A stretch of DNA of 31,611 nucleotides. Source: Allomyces macrogynus ATCC 38327 (Eukaryota > Blastocladiomycota > Blastocladiomycetes > Blastocladiales > Blastocladiaceae). Location of the stretch: contig GG745340.1 of NCBI GenBank assembly GCA_000151295.1, forward strand, positions 1,099,349 through 1,130,959. Direction: 5' to 3'. The translations under genes and the position numbers were made by a program. The notes under the pieces are model-generated. The model made no database searches. It was not told where the DNA came from and saw only the letters and a list, made by a program, of their open reading frames with translations. How positions within the stretch are numbered: the first letter of the stretch is position 1; every line of letters begins with the position of its first letter. This document shows, in pieces, positions 1-11,790 of this stretch.

Positions 1-53
1 CTCCGACGCTGCGCACACCGCGGCCGTTCCGCCAATGCGAAGTGCGCAGCCGC

Positions 54-2006
<1,953 letters not shown>

Positions 2007-2534
2007 GGTGGACTTGAGGGGTGAGGGCGGGGTGGGGCGAAACGACAGAGACGACGGCACGCTAGGGAGAAGAGGATGGCGCGGGCGCGACGGCGTTTGC
2101 CTTGAAGGTGCGCGGCGGCGACGGGCAGGCGACGTGCGCGGGTGGACGGCGGGCCAGCAACAGGCACGACTACGTTGACTTCTTGCGCCTCGTCGGCTCG
2201 CCCGCCCTGCTGGGCAAAAACCTAACGCAAAACCAAGCCAAGGCCACGCCAAATTCAAGCGCAAAACCGCCTCCGCATTGGCGCCTCTTGTGCGTCACGC
2301 GCGCGCCGCACGCCACGGGCGCGGACCGCTGCCAAAAGCATCATGCTCAACACAAGGCGGCACGCGTGGCGTCTGTCTCCCACGCACCGCAATGTCTCCC
2401 CGCACAAACACAAACCGTGTCTCTGTTCGGGCCCTTCCCCGGCCAACGCCGTGCCCACGCCCAACGCGCACTGATGAGTGGCCATTACACGTTCATAACT
2501 ACACTCCACCCAGACGCTGTCCACGGCCGTGCTC
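2007..2534. other. Intergenic, beta-tubulin upstream region
   Basis: Sits between the 3' end of the phosphatase gene and the tubulin start, both on the minus strand, so it should hold the tubulin promoter and 5' leader. Several overlapping open frames cross it in both directions but none resembles a protein family or shows a splice pattern. No clear TATA box or repeat was seen. Confidence 0.4.
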
Positions 2535-3343
2535 CTACCCGCCTTCCCCACCCTTCGACGCGACCGACGTCTTGGACGGTTTTCGCCGCAGCGCGCCCTT
2601 GAGCCACTGCCGCATTTTGGACCCCGGGCCCGCACTCTTCTCTCCACCCGCGCGATCTGCCGCGTCCGGTTCCGCCGCGATCCGGTCAAGGTCCTTGTCC
2701 TTGAGCAGCAGCGCCTTGCGGCCCTTGTAATCGGCCAAGAACCGCACCTGCGTCGTATTGAACGCGCCGCGACGCTGTGCGCGCACCGCAGCAATCGCCT
2801 CGAGCGGGTCGACGCCCGACTCGACGTAGGCGAGCGCGACGAGCAGCGGGGCGCGGCCGATACCTACACACCATCGCTCGCGTCAGGGCTTACTCCATCA
2901 CAGGAACAGCGCGTTCAAGCACAACGCGCACACGCACCACTCACGCAGTGCACCGCGATCGTCGGCGCGACCGTCTCGCCATTCCTCGCCGATTCGGCCA
3001 TGACCTTTCTCAAGAACGCAAGCCACGCAGCGACCTGGTCTTTCGACGGCGTGCCGCCATCGGCAAACTTGATCCCGTCGTGCACTTCAATATCGGCGAG
3101 TGCGGGCGCCTGCGCGTCGTAGCTCGCGTCATCGGCCGCACATAATCGCACGAGGTGGCGGACGGGCGGGGCGTTGGCCGCGGCCGTCGCGCGGTTCACG
3201 GCCACGACCCAGTCGTCGAGCGTGGCCGCATCGGGCGCGTCGCTGAGCAGCAGACGTAAACTGGCCGGGCGCGTGGGTGGGGCCAGGACATTGGAAACGC
3301 GGTAGGCACGCGTGGTGGCGGGTGGAGGAGAAGGTGCGGCCAT
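2535..3343 (-). CDS. PRL/PTP4A-like dual-specificity phosphatase
   Basis: Predicted protein tyrosine phosphatase of the type IVA (phosphatase of regenerating liver) family. Two exons, 3343-2938 and 2863-2535, with a 74-bp intron (GTGCGT donor) that interrupts the active-site loop; joined, it gives 244 residues. The catalytic loop reads HCVSGIGRAP, the CX5R motif at C133-R139, close to the PRL consensus HCVAGLGRAP. The likely general acid is the Asp of FADGG (about D95). Downstream, the family block QRRGAFN and a basic stretch are conserved. The ATG at 3343 follows an in-frame TTG and is the first true start. Two oddities: the protein is longer than usual (PRLs are about 170 residues) because of an N-terminal lead and a basic C-terminal tail, and it ends KGGEGG, with no CaaX prenylation box, so membrane attachment, if any, would be through charge. 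Confidence 0.88.
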
Positions 3344-4681
3344 CAATTGAAGGGACGGTTGGGCTGCTGAGAGGGATCAAAGAAGTGGTGAGGCGTTCAT
3401 CACAAGATCAGTGCCTGAACTTGGGAATGTATTAATTGATGGATTCCATGATGGGGGTAAAGGCCCATTGCCGTTCATTCGGATGGAAAGAAACCATTGC
3501 TGACCTTGGCTGAGGATGGCGAAGTCGCTGGACGTGATGGCGGTTGGTCCAAAAGGGGCCGACAAGGAGGTTGTGGTGGTTGAGATTGGATGTGAGGACG
3601 AAAGCGGCCCCGACGCGGTCTCCTGCACGATCAGAGCTGTCGACTGCGGCAAGTTGCTGAGGTTGTTGAGGAGCGGCGTGCTGGAACGCGATTCGCGCGA
3701 CCGACTCTGAGCGATCAGGAATCAGAGGCCCAGTCCGACTGTGTGGCCAAAGCGTGCGAAACCAGGCCCGGCACACGGTTATGCGATAACACGAGCTTTG
3801 GCCCAAGAACCAAACCCTGTTTTTTGCGTTGCAAAGGAAAGCTTGCGCTTGCGGCGCGCACCACGTCGGCCTGGGCCGCTGCCCAGCAGCGCCGCCGCCG
3901 CCGCCAAAACGCAACCGCCACCATTCAGTCGGGCATCGTCGCCGTGCACCGCATTGACCACCACACACCCGCCGACCGACCCGTGCCCGCCGCCAATCCA
4001 GCTGCACGCCGCCGTCACCGCCAACCGGACCGCGACTGCCCGCATTGGCCCCGCTGCGCTCAAGGCTGCCCGCCGCTACCCGCCTCTCAACCCGTCCCAA
4101 TCCATTGCGCGCGCCGCCGCTTCCGCTGACGCCGCGACCGCCAAGCCCACCAACGTACGGCGCCGGCGCTCGCTGCTCCACCACGAACCACGCACGCGTG
4201 TGCGACGGCGTGGCCATCGACATCATGCTCTGCGCGCCCATGTCCATTTTTGCCGGCTCGATTGGCTGACCATGTGATGCCTGCCGCCTGTATCCATGCC
4301 TCTCCACGCTCCCTTCTCTCCCGTCGCCGCGATTCGATGATGCGCTGCTTGACCTCGGACCCGCGACTCGTCAACGACGCTCGCTCGCCCCTGTCCGGCC
4401 TCGTCGGTCCTTGCGCCGCCGCCGCTGCGATCTTCCGTTTGCGCCGCCTCGCTTGTCCTCCAACGTGCCGCTCCGCCCGTCGCCGTGCCGCTGCTGCTGC
4501 CGCTGTCGCTCCCGTCGCCAATCCATTCTCTCCTCCCGCCCTCCACTCCCAACGCCTCACGCGCCGCTCGCTCGCGTGCACGTGTCGCGGCCATTCCCGC
4601 ACCTCGCTCCCGCATCCAGTCTAGACCCTCTGCCGCCGTTCCGTCGTCGTTCCCTTCTCCGCTGATCGATCCATCCCCACC
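3344..4681. other. Long divergent intergenic region
   Basis: About 1.3 kb between the phosphatase start (minus) and the septin start (plus). The first ~200 bases are clearly more AT-rich than the flanks. From about 3890 on the sequence is very rich in C and in CCG/CGC runs, and the last 400 bases are CT-rich, as in a fungal promoter or 5' leader. Open frames cross it on both strands (for example 3377-3652 minus), but none is recognisable. No RNA gene or terminal repeat was seen. Confidence 0.4.
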
Positions 4682-5812
4682 ATGGCGACCAACACCAAGT
4701 CGATTGGCATTGCCAACCTGCCGAACCAGACGCACAAGATTGTCTCGCGCAAGGGCACGACCTTCACCGTCATGGTCGTGGGCGAGTCGGGTGCGGGCAA
4801 GACGACCTACGTCAACACGCTGCTGACGACGACGATCAAGTCGTACCGCGACCACTCGAAGCGGCGCGATGCTTTGTCGCGCAAGACGGTCTCGATCGAC
4901 GTGATCCGCGCGGCATTCGACGAAAACAATTTCGCGACGCAGCTGAACGTGGTCGACACGCCCGGGTTCGGCGACTACGTGAACAACCGCGACGCGTGGC
5001 AGCCGCTCGTTGACTTTATCGATGGGCAGCACGAAATGTACCTGCGCCAGGAGTTGCAGCCGCACCGCGACGACATTCTCGACGGCCGTGTGCACGCGTG
5101 CCTCTACTTTATCTCGCCGTCGGGCCAGACGCTGCGCCCGCTCGATATCGAGACCATGCAGAAGCTCGGGTCGCGCGTGAACCTGATCCCCGTCATTGCC
5201 AAGGCCGATACGATCACGCCCAAGGACTTGGCCGCGTTCAAGCGCCGGATTCGCGACGCGATCAACGCACACAACATTCGCATCTACGCGCCGCCCGTCG
5301 AGTCCGAGACCGAGGGTGTTTCGGAACGCAACCAGGCGATGGTCGATGCGATGCCGTTTGCCGTGATTGGGTCCGAGGACGACGTGGTCACGCCCGACGG
5401 GCGCACCGTCAAGGGCCGCCAGTACCTGTGGGGCGTCTCGGAGGTCGAGAACGAGGCGCACTGCGACTTCAAGAAGCTGCGCAACCTGCTGATTCGGTCG
5501 CATATGCTCGACCTGATCACGACGACCGAGGACGTGCATTACGAGGCGTTCCGGTCCGAACACGTCTCGACCGACGGCCGCGTTGTCGGCTCGGTCGCGC
5601 GGAAAGACGCCAAGTTCAAGGAAGAGGAGGACGCGCTGCGCCGCCGGTTTGCCGAGCAGGTCAAGGCCAAGGAGGCCATGTTCCGCCAGTGGGAGCAGAA
5701 GCTGATTGGCGAGCGCGACAAGCTCAACAAGGACCTCGAGCACGAACACTCGTACATTACCGCGCTCACGCAGGAGATCAAGCAGCTCGAGGACAAGCTC
5801 AACAAGAAGTAA
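4682..5812 (+). CDS. Septin, Cdc12/Cdc3-like
   Basis: Filament-forming GTPase that builds septin rings and bars at the cell cortex during division and polar growth. Intronless, 376 residues. The N-terminal block IANLPNQTHKIVSRKG resembles the Cdc12 group. GTPase motifs in order: P-loop GESGAGKT at 34-41, DTPG at 92-95, AKAD at 173-176, then the septin-unique region with LWGVSEVEN. The last ~60 residues (EEEDALRRRFAEQ to the lysine-rich end) are heptad-like and predict a coiled coil, typical of the Cdc3/Cdc12 class and absent from the Cdc10 class. The start ATG lies in a good CACCATGG context. The P-loop has Ala where most septins have Leu (GESGLGKS/T), a mild substitution. Which paralogue group it belongs to needs a tree. 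Confidence 0.95.
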   Translation: MATNTKSIGIANLPNQTHKIVSRKGTTFTVMVVGESGAGKTTYVNTLLTTTIKSYRDHSKRRDALSRKTVSIDVIRAAFDENNFATQLNVVDTPGFGDYVNNRDAWQPLVDFIDGQHEMYLRQELQPHRDDILDGRVHACLYFISPSGQTLRPLDIETMQKLGSRVNLIPVIAKADTITPKDLAAFKRRIRDAINAHNIRIYAPPVESETEGVSERNQAMVDAMPFAVIGSEDDVVTPDGRTVKGRQYLWGVSEVENEAHCDFKKLRNLLIRSHMLDLITTTEDVHYEAFRSEHVSTDGRVVGSVARKDAKFKEEEDALRRRFAEQVKAKEAMFRQWEQKLIGERDKLNKDLEHEHSYITALTQEIKQLEDKLNKK

Positions 5813-6487
5813 AGGGGGTCTCGCTGCGCGGCTCGCTTGCGACTCGCTCGTCGTCGGTTGGTTGGATGTAGTTATTGCATTTCGTTTCTTAGACGCGGGC
5901 GAGGCGGGGAGGGCGGGATCGGCATGCGTGCTTGTCGCTTGGTGTCGTCCTCCCCCGCCTTTGCCGGCATCGACTTGATTTCTCTTCTCTGGTTGTTGGC
6001 GCGCTCGTTCCCCTCTGTCCGTCCTGGTTTTTTTGTTGTCGTTTCCCTGCTGCACCCAACGGTCTCCAACTCGGCCTTATTTTTTCTCCTCCGCTCGTTT
6101 CTTCGTCGTTGTCGCCCGGATGCTTGCGATCCATTCCTCGACCTCCTTTTGTCATCACAATGGAGTCTTGAGTCCTGCTGTGATTCGCAGAGAGAGAACG
6201 CCGGCCAGTTCGTGTTGGCAACACAAACCAAGCCGTGGCTGCCCACTTTCGACATGCCGAGGTTGCACCATTTTCCAAATCACCGACGCGCCTGCGCGCT
6301 CGACTCTCTGTCCACCCAACGCGTCCTCACGTTCTGGCCACGATAAGTACACGACGCGACCGCGCCTGGACGCGCCCTCAACTTGCTGCAACCCGATACC
6401 AACGATCCCAGCGCTCTTGGCCACGATTTTGGCCGCAGCAAGTGCACCAACCACAACCAACCACCATCAAATTGCTCCACGGCAACC
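5813..6487. other. Intergenic, septin 3' end and kinase promoter
   Basis: Begins with T-rich sequence (runs such as TTTTTTTG near 6030 and TTATTTTTTCTCC near 6080) that fits the septin 3' untranslated region, then passes to mixed sequence ahead of the next start. The last 100 bases are rich in CCAACCA-like words before the ATG at 6488. No gene or repeat recognised. Confidence 0.4.
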
Positions 6488-9455
6488 ATGACCGTTTCCG
6501 CACCCATGTCCCCGACCTCAGCCGCAGCCCGGTCCTCTTGGCGGCTCGCGCCGTCGCCGGACCTGGTCGTGCCGCCGATGCGCGCGCAAGTCGCGCTCGA
6601 CGTACGCTTTCGCGCACCCAACCAATCGCGCTGTGCGACACTGACGAGTTACGGCAGATTGGTGGGTCGCTTGCGAAAGTGGTCGCGTTCATTCCGCCGC
6701 GCGTTGGTGGACCCAAGAGTAGCGGGCGACTGCATTTTTCAAAGTACGAGACGGCCAAGATCGACGAGTGCATCGCGTATGTGCGCGACCTGCTGCGCGC
6801 GAACGCGGCCGATGGTGCCGAGAACGAGGATGGAGTTGTCGAGGACGACGTGCCGGTCGTGCACGCAACGGGCGGTGGAGCACACAAGGTCCGTGCGTGC
6901 GGGCCGGTTCTGTTGGATGGTGGGCGATTGACAAATGGATGGATGGATGGCCATTAGTTTCACGCGCAGCTTGAGCGCGAACTCGGCGTCACGGTGGTCA
7001 AGCACGACGAAATGGAGTGCCTGGTGCAAGGTCCGCTTGTTCTGGTCGTTGGTCGCGCGCGATTTGTGGTGCTGATGCTGATGCGCGACGGTAGGGCTCA
7101 ATTTTCTCCTGCGCGAGGTGCCCAACGAGGTCTTCTCGTACAACGTCGAGCGCACCGACATCACGGGCCCGCCGAACGTCGTCTTCGAGGAGGTGCAGGC
7201 CGACCCGGACCCGTACCTGGCACGTGCTCTGTTCTTCCGCAACATCCGCACGCTCATCTCACCATTCTATACCTTCAACAGCTTGTCAACATCGGTTCCG
7301 GCGTCTCGATCCTCAAGGTCACCGGCCCGGGCGCCTACGAGCGCGTGAGCGGCACCTCGCTTGGCGGTGGCACGTTCTGGGGCCTCCTCTCCCTCCTCGC
7401 GCCCGAGACCGGCGCCAAGGGTTTCGATGCGATGCTCGACCTGACACGCACGGGCGACCACCGCACTGTCGACATGCTCGTGGGCGACATTTACGGTTCC
7501 GACCCGGCAGCACTCAGCACGCTCCAACTCGACCCGAACCTGATTGCCAGTTCGTGCGGCAAACTGCTCCGCCTCTCTCCCGACCAGCGCGCGTCGATCC
7601 CCGCCGCCGACCTCGCCCGGTCGCTCCTGCGCATGGTGGCCAACAACATTGCGCAAATCGCCTACCTGTGCGCGCAAGCGCACGGGCTCGACCGGATCTA
7701 CTTTGGCGGCTGCTTCCTTCGCGGGCACGCGATGACCATGGCTGCGCTCTCGGCCGCGGTCGCGTTCTGGTCGCAGGGCACGACGCGCGCCTACTTTGTT
7801 CGGCACGAAGGCCATCTCGGCGCGCTCGGCGCGTACCTGCACCACGCGCCGCCGGAACTCGGCGCGCGAATCGCCGCCTCGCCCGGGTCCGCGGGGGATG
7901 CCGAGACCGTGGCCGACGCGGACGCGGCCGCCCTGACCGCGCGCGTACGGACACGGCGGTGGTCGTTCTTGGAGAATTTCACGGTCGCGGATAAGTTCAA
8001 TGTGGCGGCGCCGGTGGCCTACGGGGTGCTCGATGCGGCGCCGGCGCGGCTCGTGCCGTTCCCGAAGTTGCCGGTGGTCGGCGGGAAGCTGGCGTATGCG
8101 CCGGATACGTTCACGCTGGCGAGTGCCGCGGATCAGCGGTATTGGTTGGATGTTTTGGACGCACGGATTCCGGGGATGGTGCGGATGGCGGTGGATTGGA
8201 ACCAGGACGTCGAGGATGAGGTGGATGTGAAGGAGCGTGCGGGCAAGTTTGAGTCGGAGTTTCGTCGGCATTTGGATGCGCTGCGGTACGACATTCGTGT
8301 GTGTCGATTGTGGGAGACATGGAGTGGATGACTGACAGCTGCTTCACCCCTATAGGTCACAGCCCGCGGCATACGGCGTGCTGAGTGTGCGGTCGCTGCT
8401 GCACCTGCGCGAGCAGTCGCTGCGGGAAGCCGGGTTCGACGACCTCTTCTATCCCGTCAAGCAGGCCGAGAACGCGGTCGCGCTGCGCGCGCTGCCGCAA
8501 GTCCTGCACGACGTCGACGTCCTGCCGGACACGCACGCCCAGGTGCTGCAGCTGCTCGATAATGCGCTCGCTGGTACGTCCAGGGCTCGGTCCTGTTACT
8601 CGCGCCACGCTCACGACCCTCCACGTTAAAGGCAACGTCTTCGACTGGGGCTGCACGGCGATCCTCGACCAGCTCGCCGACGGCTCGCTCGACTTGGTCT
8701 CGGCGCGCGCCAAGGTGCGGCGCCCCGCGCACGCCGACGACGCGCGCGTGTTCGCCGACCACGTCGCGGCACACCCGTACAAGAAGGTCGTGCTGTTCCC
8801 GGATAATTCGGGCGCGGATGTGGTCCTCGGCGTGCTGCCGCTCGCGCGGTTTTTCGTGCAGAAGGGGGCCAACGTGGTCGTGGCGGTGAATTCCGGGCCG
8901 GCGATCAACGACGTCACGGTACGTCGAACGGCGGGTGGGGAAGCGCGGGAATGAATTACTGACGCGGACGTGACGATAGTTTTCGGAACTGCTGCGCGTC
9001 ATGGGCCAAGTGTCCGACATGGACGAAGTCGTCGCGCGCGCGCTCGAGTCGCGGCGGTTGCAGATTCTCGCGTCCGGGTCCGAGAGCCCGTGCCTGGACC
9101 TGAGCCGCGTCGACGAGTCGCTGGCGCGCGAGGCGGAGGATGCGGATTTGGTCGTGATCATCGGCATGGGGCGGTACGTGCACAGCCCATTACTTGTCCG
9201 AGAATGGCCACGGCTGATCGTCGACGGTGGTGGAATAGCGCGATTCATACGAATTTCCATGCGGTGCTCGACTGCGACGTGCTTCGCGTCGCCGTGTTCA
9301 AGAATGAGTTTACGGCGCACGCACTCGGATTTGAGAATTTTGACGCGTTGGTCCGGTGGACGCGCGCGGGGGAAGTGCCGGGGAGCGTGGCGCGGGTCGG
9401 GCGTGATGCGGTGGCAGCGAGCGCGTCGGTCGTCGCCGCGAGCTCCAGGTCGTGA
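6488..9455 (+). CDS. Pantothenate kinase-DUF89 phosphatase fusion (PANK4/plant PANK2 architecture)
   Basis: Two-domain protein of CoA metabolism: an N-terminal eukaryotic-type pantothenate kinase and a C-terminal DUF89 metal-dependent damage-control phosphatase, thought to act on 4'-phosphopantetheine and oxidised forms. Nine exons: 6488-6601, 6658-6888, 6958-7030, 7095-7219, 7282-8285, 8356-8573, 8632-8918, 8980-9173, 9239-9455; 820 residues in all (human PANK4 is about 780). Kinase motifs: DIGGSLAK at 38-45, HATGGGAHK, NIGSGVSI, SGTSLGGGTFWG. The two catalytic residues that vertebrate PANK4 has lost are present here: Glu133 in HDEMEC and Arg202 in YERVSG. DUF89 motifs: GNVFDWG, FPDNSGAD (about D646-N647), NSGPAINDVT and SPCLDLSR. 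Thus both activities look intact, as in the plant bifunctional enzyme. One intron (7220-7281) seems to use a GC donor. Confidence 0.93.
7220..7281 (+). other. Probable GC-AG intron in the kinase gene
   Basis: Family conservation requires joining DPDPYL to LVNIGSG. This needs a phase-0 donor right after CTG at 7219, where the sequence is GCACGTGC, and the acceptor TTCAACAG at 7281. Nearby GT sites (7213, 7223) give the wrong phase. The 62-bp size matches the other introns of the gene. Confidence 0.7.
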
Positions 9456-9499
9456 TGAGGAAGAAGAGGGAGAGGGAGAGGATCTCGGTTGCGCAACGG

Positions 9500-9500
<1 letters not shown>

Positions 9501-9556
<56 letters not shown>
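9501..9556. repeat. (TG)28 microsatellite
   Basis: An uninterrupted run of TG dinucleotides, 56 bases, starting 45 bases after the stop codon of the kinase fusion, so probably within its 3' untranslated region. On the transcript it would be a UG repeat. Confidence 0.98.
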
Positions 9557-9559
<3 letters not shown>

Positions 9560-9719
9560 TTGATTCCAGTCCGTCAAATGGCATCGATTTTTGTGCCACG
9601 CTGCCGCTGGGACCGAACTGCTCACAAAGTTGATGGATTTTTAACGTTGTCAGCATGGATGGCCACTTCTCCATTTTGGCTCAGTTCCAACGATGGGTCT
9701 TCGCACTGCACCAAGCAGC

Positions 9720-10023
9720 ATTCCATTGACATCATAACGTTACCCCACCATAACGGATCTCATGGGAGCACTCCATCCTATCATGGAGCAACGCGAATCA
9801 CCTTGCTGGCGATCACGTCCGTGTCCTCCAGCACCACGTCGACAAGCCGTACCAACCCAGAGCGTCCGCTGCACTCGTAGGAGCGTTGAGCAAGTCCAAA
9901 ACATGAAGCCCATCCGGCCCACGCACCAGCGCGTTCGACAAAATCGGACTTGTACAATCGTCCGCAAACTTTTGGAATCAAGTTCAAGTCGTCATTTGAT
10001 ACTCTGGCCTGGTGCATGTTCAA
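9720..10023 (-). pseudogene. Decayed copy 1 of an unknown helical-repeat protein
   Basis: Reading the minus strand and changing frame where needed gives pieces parallel to the better copy at 10271-10672: TLILLNMHQ (10000s), then RGPDGLHVLDLLNAP with SAADALG, then LVRLVDVVLEDTDV and VIRVAP. At least two frame changes are needed, and the part matching GMLPRDPY of copy 2 reads DGVLP-stop-DP. Two stops (TGA, TAG) also follow the VAP motif. I do not recognise the family. The order of the pieces and their match to copy 2 show it is a dead duplicate rather than chance similarity. Confidence 0.6.
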
Positions 10024-10270
10024 AAGTATGAGCGTCAGTGTGGGCGCAAAGGAAGCGATATCAGGGTGCGTGATGGTTGCGTGTGCAATTCAGGCCGGCT
10101 GGCTTGATCATGCATGCCGCTGGATGCCGCTGGACTTTTCGCTTTGTTGTCTGGGCCCGAGTTTGGGGGTTGGACGGTTGGACGACCATTGTTGAACAAA
10201 GCATTTGATGCAACCAAGCGCCACGAGCAAAACGCGACCAAAACGGATTTGATCAACAGCTGATCGGCAG

Positions 10271-10672
10271 CTAATCGACAACGCATCGACAGTTGATAGA
10301 CGTCAAGGACATCGCACCCCGCACGAAATGGTACGGATCGCGCGGGAGCATCCCCAATCGTGGAGCACCATGAAGCGATTCGTTGGTGACCACATCCGGG
10401 TCCTCCTGCATCACCTCGACCAAACGAGCCAAACCAAGCGCGTGCGCAGCACGCCCAGGCGCATTCAGCAAATCTGAAGCGTGAAACCCATCCAACCCAC
10501 GGACCATCGCGTCCTGCACCATACGGCTTAGGCACTCGACAAGAAGAAACCACCAGGTCATTTTCAGACGCTGAAACAATTCGTTTTTGGACTCCACGGC
10601 CAAATGCATGTGCGAGAGCAAGAGCACGAGCATGGGCAACCAGTACTGTTCCCAGTTGTCTGAGCTCGTTGG
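10271..10672 (-). CDS. Unrecognised coding fragment, copy 2 of the helical-repeat family
   Basis: An open frame whose translation is leucine-rich and looks helical: DNWEQYWLPMLVLLLSH, then FLLVECLSRM, GFHASDLLNAP, ALGLARLVEVMQEDPDV, ending GMLPRDPYHFVRG and a stop at 10271. A candidate splice acceptor (TTTTGCCACAG) lies near 10674, preceded in frame by a stop, so this may be the last exon of a larger minus-strand gene. The pattern of paired hydrophobic helices recalls ARM/HEAT-type repeats, but no family signature is clear. A frameshifted copy lies just downstream at 9720-10023 and a more distant relative may lie at 10947-11170. It may itself be a remnant: I find no convincing start codon or upstream exons. 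Confidence 0.4.
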   Translation of the reverse strand, partial: PTSSDNWEQYWLPMLVLLLSHMHLAVESKNELFQRLKMTWWFLLVECLSRMVQDAMVRGLDGFHASDLLNAPGRAAHALGLARLVEVMQEDPDVVTNESLHGAPRLGMLPRDPYHFVRGAMSLTSINCRCVVD

Positions 10673-10946
10673 GCTGTGGCAAAATCAGCGAAAGTGATAC
10701 TGAAGCGCATAATGGACGTGACCACTAAACGGTCCGAGGAGGTGCGTGCGCTCAAGCGCCCATGTAAGAACGGGAGGGGAACGGAACATCAAGTTGATAC
10801 ATCTTGTGCTCCTGGGCCAGTGGTCACGCATGGCTTGGGTCTGTTCGACTGGTCAGCGGTGGAATAGAAACCCTTACATCTGGCAGCGACATGGCCATGG
10901 ACCATGCTCAGGACCAGCCCTTGACATTCCTTGACATTGTTCAAGT

Positions 10947-11170
10947 TCACAAAGGCGACCAGAAGCCGTTGAGCGCATGCGACGTGACCATAACGAGCGG
11001 CGATAAACGGCAGATTGATTCGTCAAGTAGGATTTTGCTTGAGACATGATGCAGATCGAGGACCAAGAAGCATGCGTGTGTTACCAAGCGCAGCAGCGAG
11101 GAGTCACGACAAAGAGTGGGAGTGAAATGCTGAAAAATCATGAGCAACAGCATAGCCACGAAACAGCGCC
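10947..11170 (-). pseudogene. Possible third, distant fragment of the same family
   Basis: An open frame reading FVAMLLLMIFQHFTP then LLRLVTHACFLVLDLHHVSSK and ending NGFWSPL before a stop. It can be laid without gaps against LPMLVLLLSHMHL and RLKMTWWFLLVECLSRM of the 10271-10672 fragment, sharing spacing of hydrophobic positions and a few identities (ML, RL, FL). The similarity is weak. No start codon or splice structure is convincing. Confidence 0.25.
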
Positions 11171-11790
11171 CAAATGAGCAGCACCCATTTCACATGTGGT
11201 ACGCTCTGGGTGAGAGACCAATGCCACCCAGTTCATGCAGAGATGGTCACGGATGGTGGCAGCAAGAATTGACGGGTGGTGCACAAGCCAAAAAGACAGC
11301 GATTCGATGGCAACAAGTCTCTTCAGAAGCACTGATACCAGGAGAGAAACAAGGCCAGGAGGGCGGAAACTTATCGGCTCACTCCATAAAGAGACAAATC
11401 CTGCAAGGGCCAGCCGTGCCACTTCAGGAGCGGGTGGCGGGAAATGAAGGTCTGTGTTGCTGCCAGTGGGTGGATGTGGCGCGCTGCAAGACGTTCGTTG
11501 ACACGTCTCGCGGCCGTGGTCTTGCGATGGAGAAGAACACATTCGAGACGGTTTGGGTCTTGACGACATGGCAAGGGAGTATGGCGGTGCACTGGGTGGT
11601 GTTGCAACGCGAGAGGGTGTCCTTCTGGATTTAGGGAACAATCATGCAATATTTGTGAATTGTCTCAACCAACATTGTGGTCGGGATTGGATCCCCAGTG
11701 ATCCCTTCTCGAATCGCCGTTTGGCGTGCTCCAGCATAATCACACGCTGCACTCGCAACCATCAGCGGCACGACCACGGCCGACCTAAAA
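11171..11790. other. Intergenic, coding-like debris
   Basis: Minus-strand open frames (11138-11641, 11371-11649) contain leucine-rich pieces such as LVSLLVSVLLKRLVAIESL, but no frame holds up over its length and no family is recognisable. It most likely continues the decayed stretch that begins at 9720. The last ~100 bases should hold the promoter of whatever is read from 11791. Confidence 0.3.

Noticed and set aside
3377..3652. Possible 91-residue minus-strand gene in the phosphatase/septin gap
   Set aside because: Ser/Thr-rich translation without a family match, in an AT-richer promoter-like stretch; no splice or start context supports it.
4223..6055. 610-residue open frame on the minus strand over the septin gene
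   Set aside because: It is antisense to a complete, conserved septin. With G/C at third codon positions, stops are rare on the opposite strand, so long antisense frames are expected. The translation has no family features.
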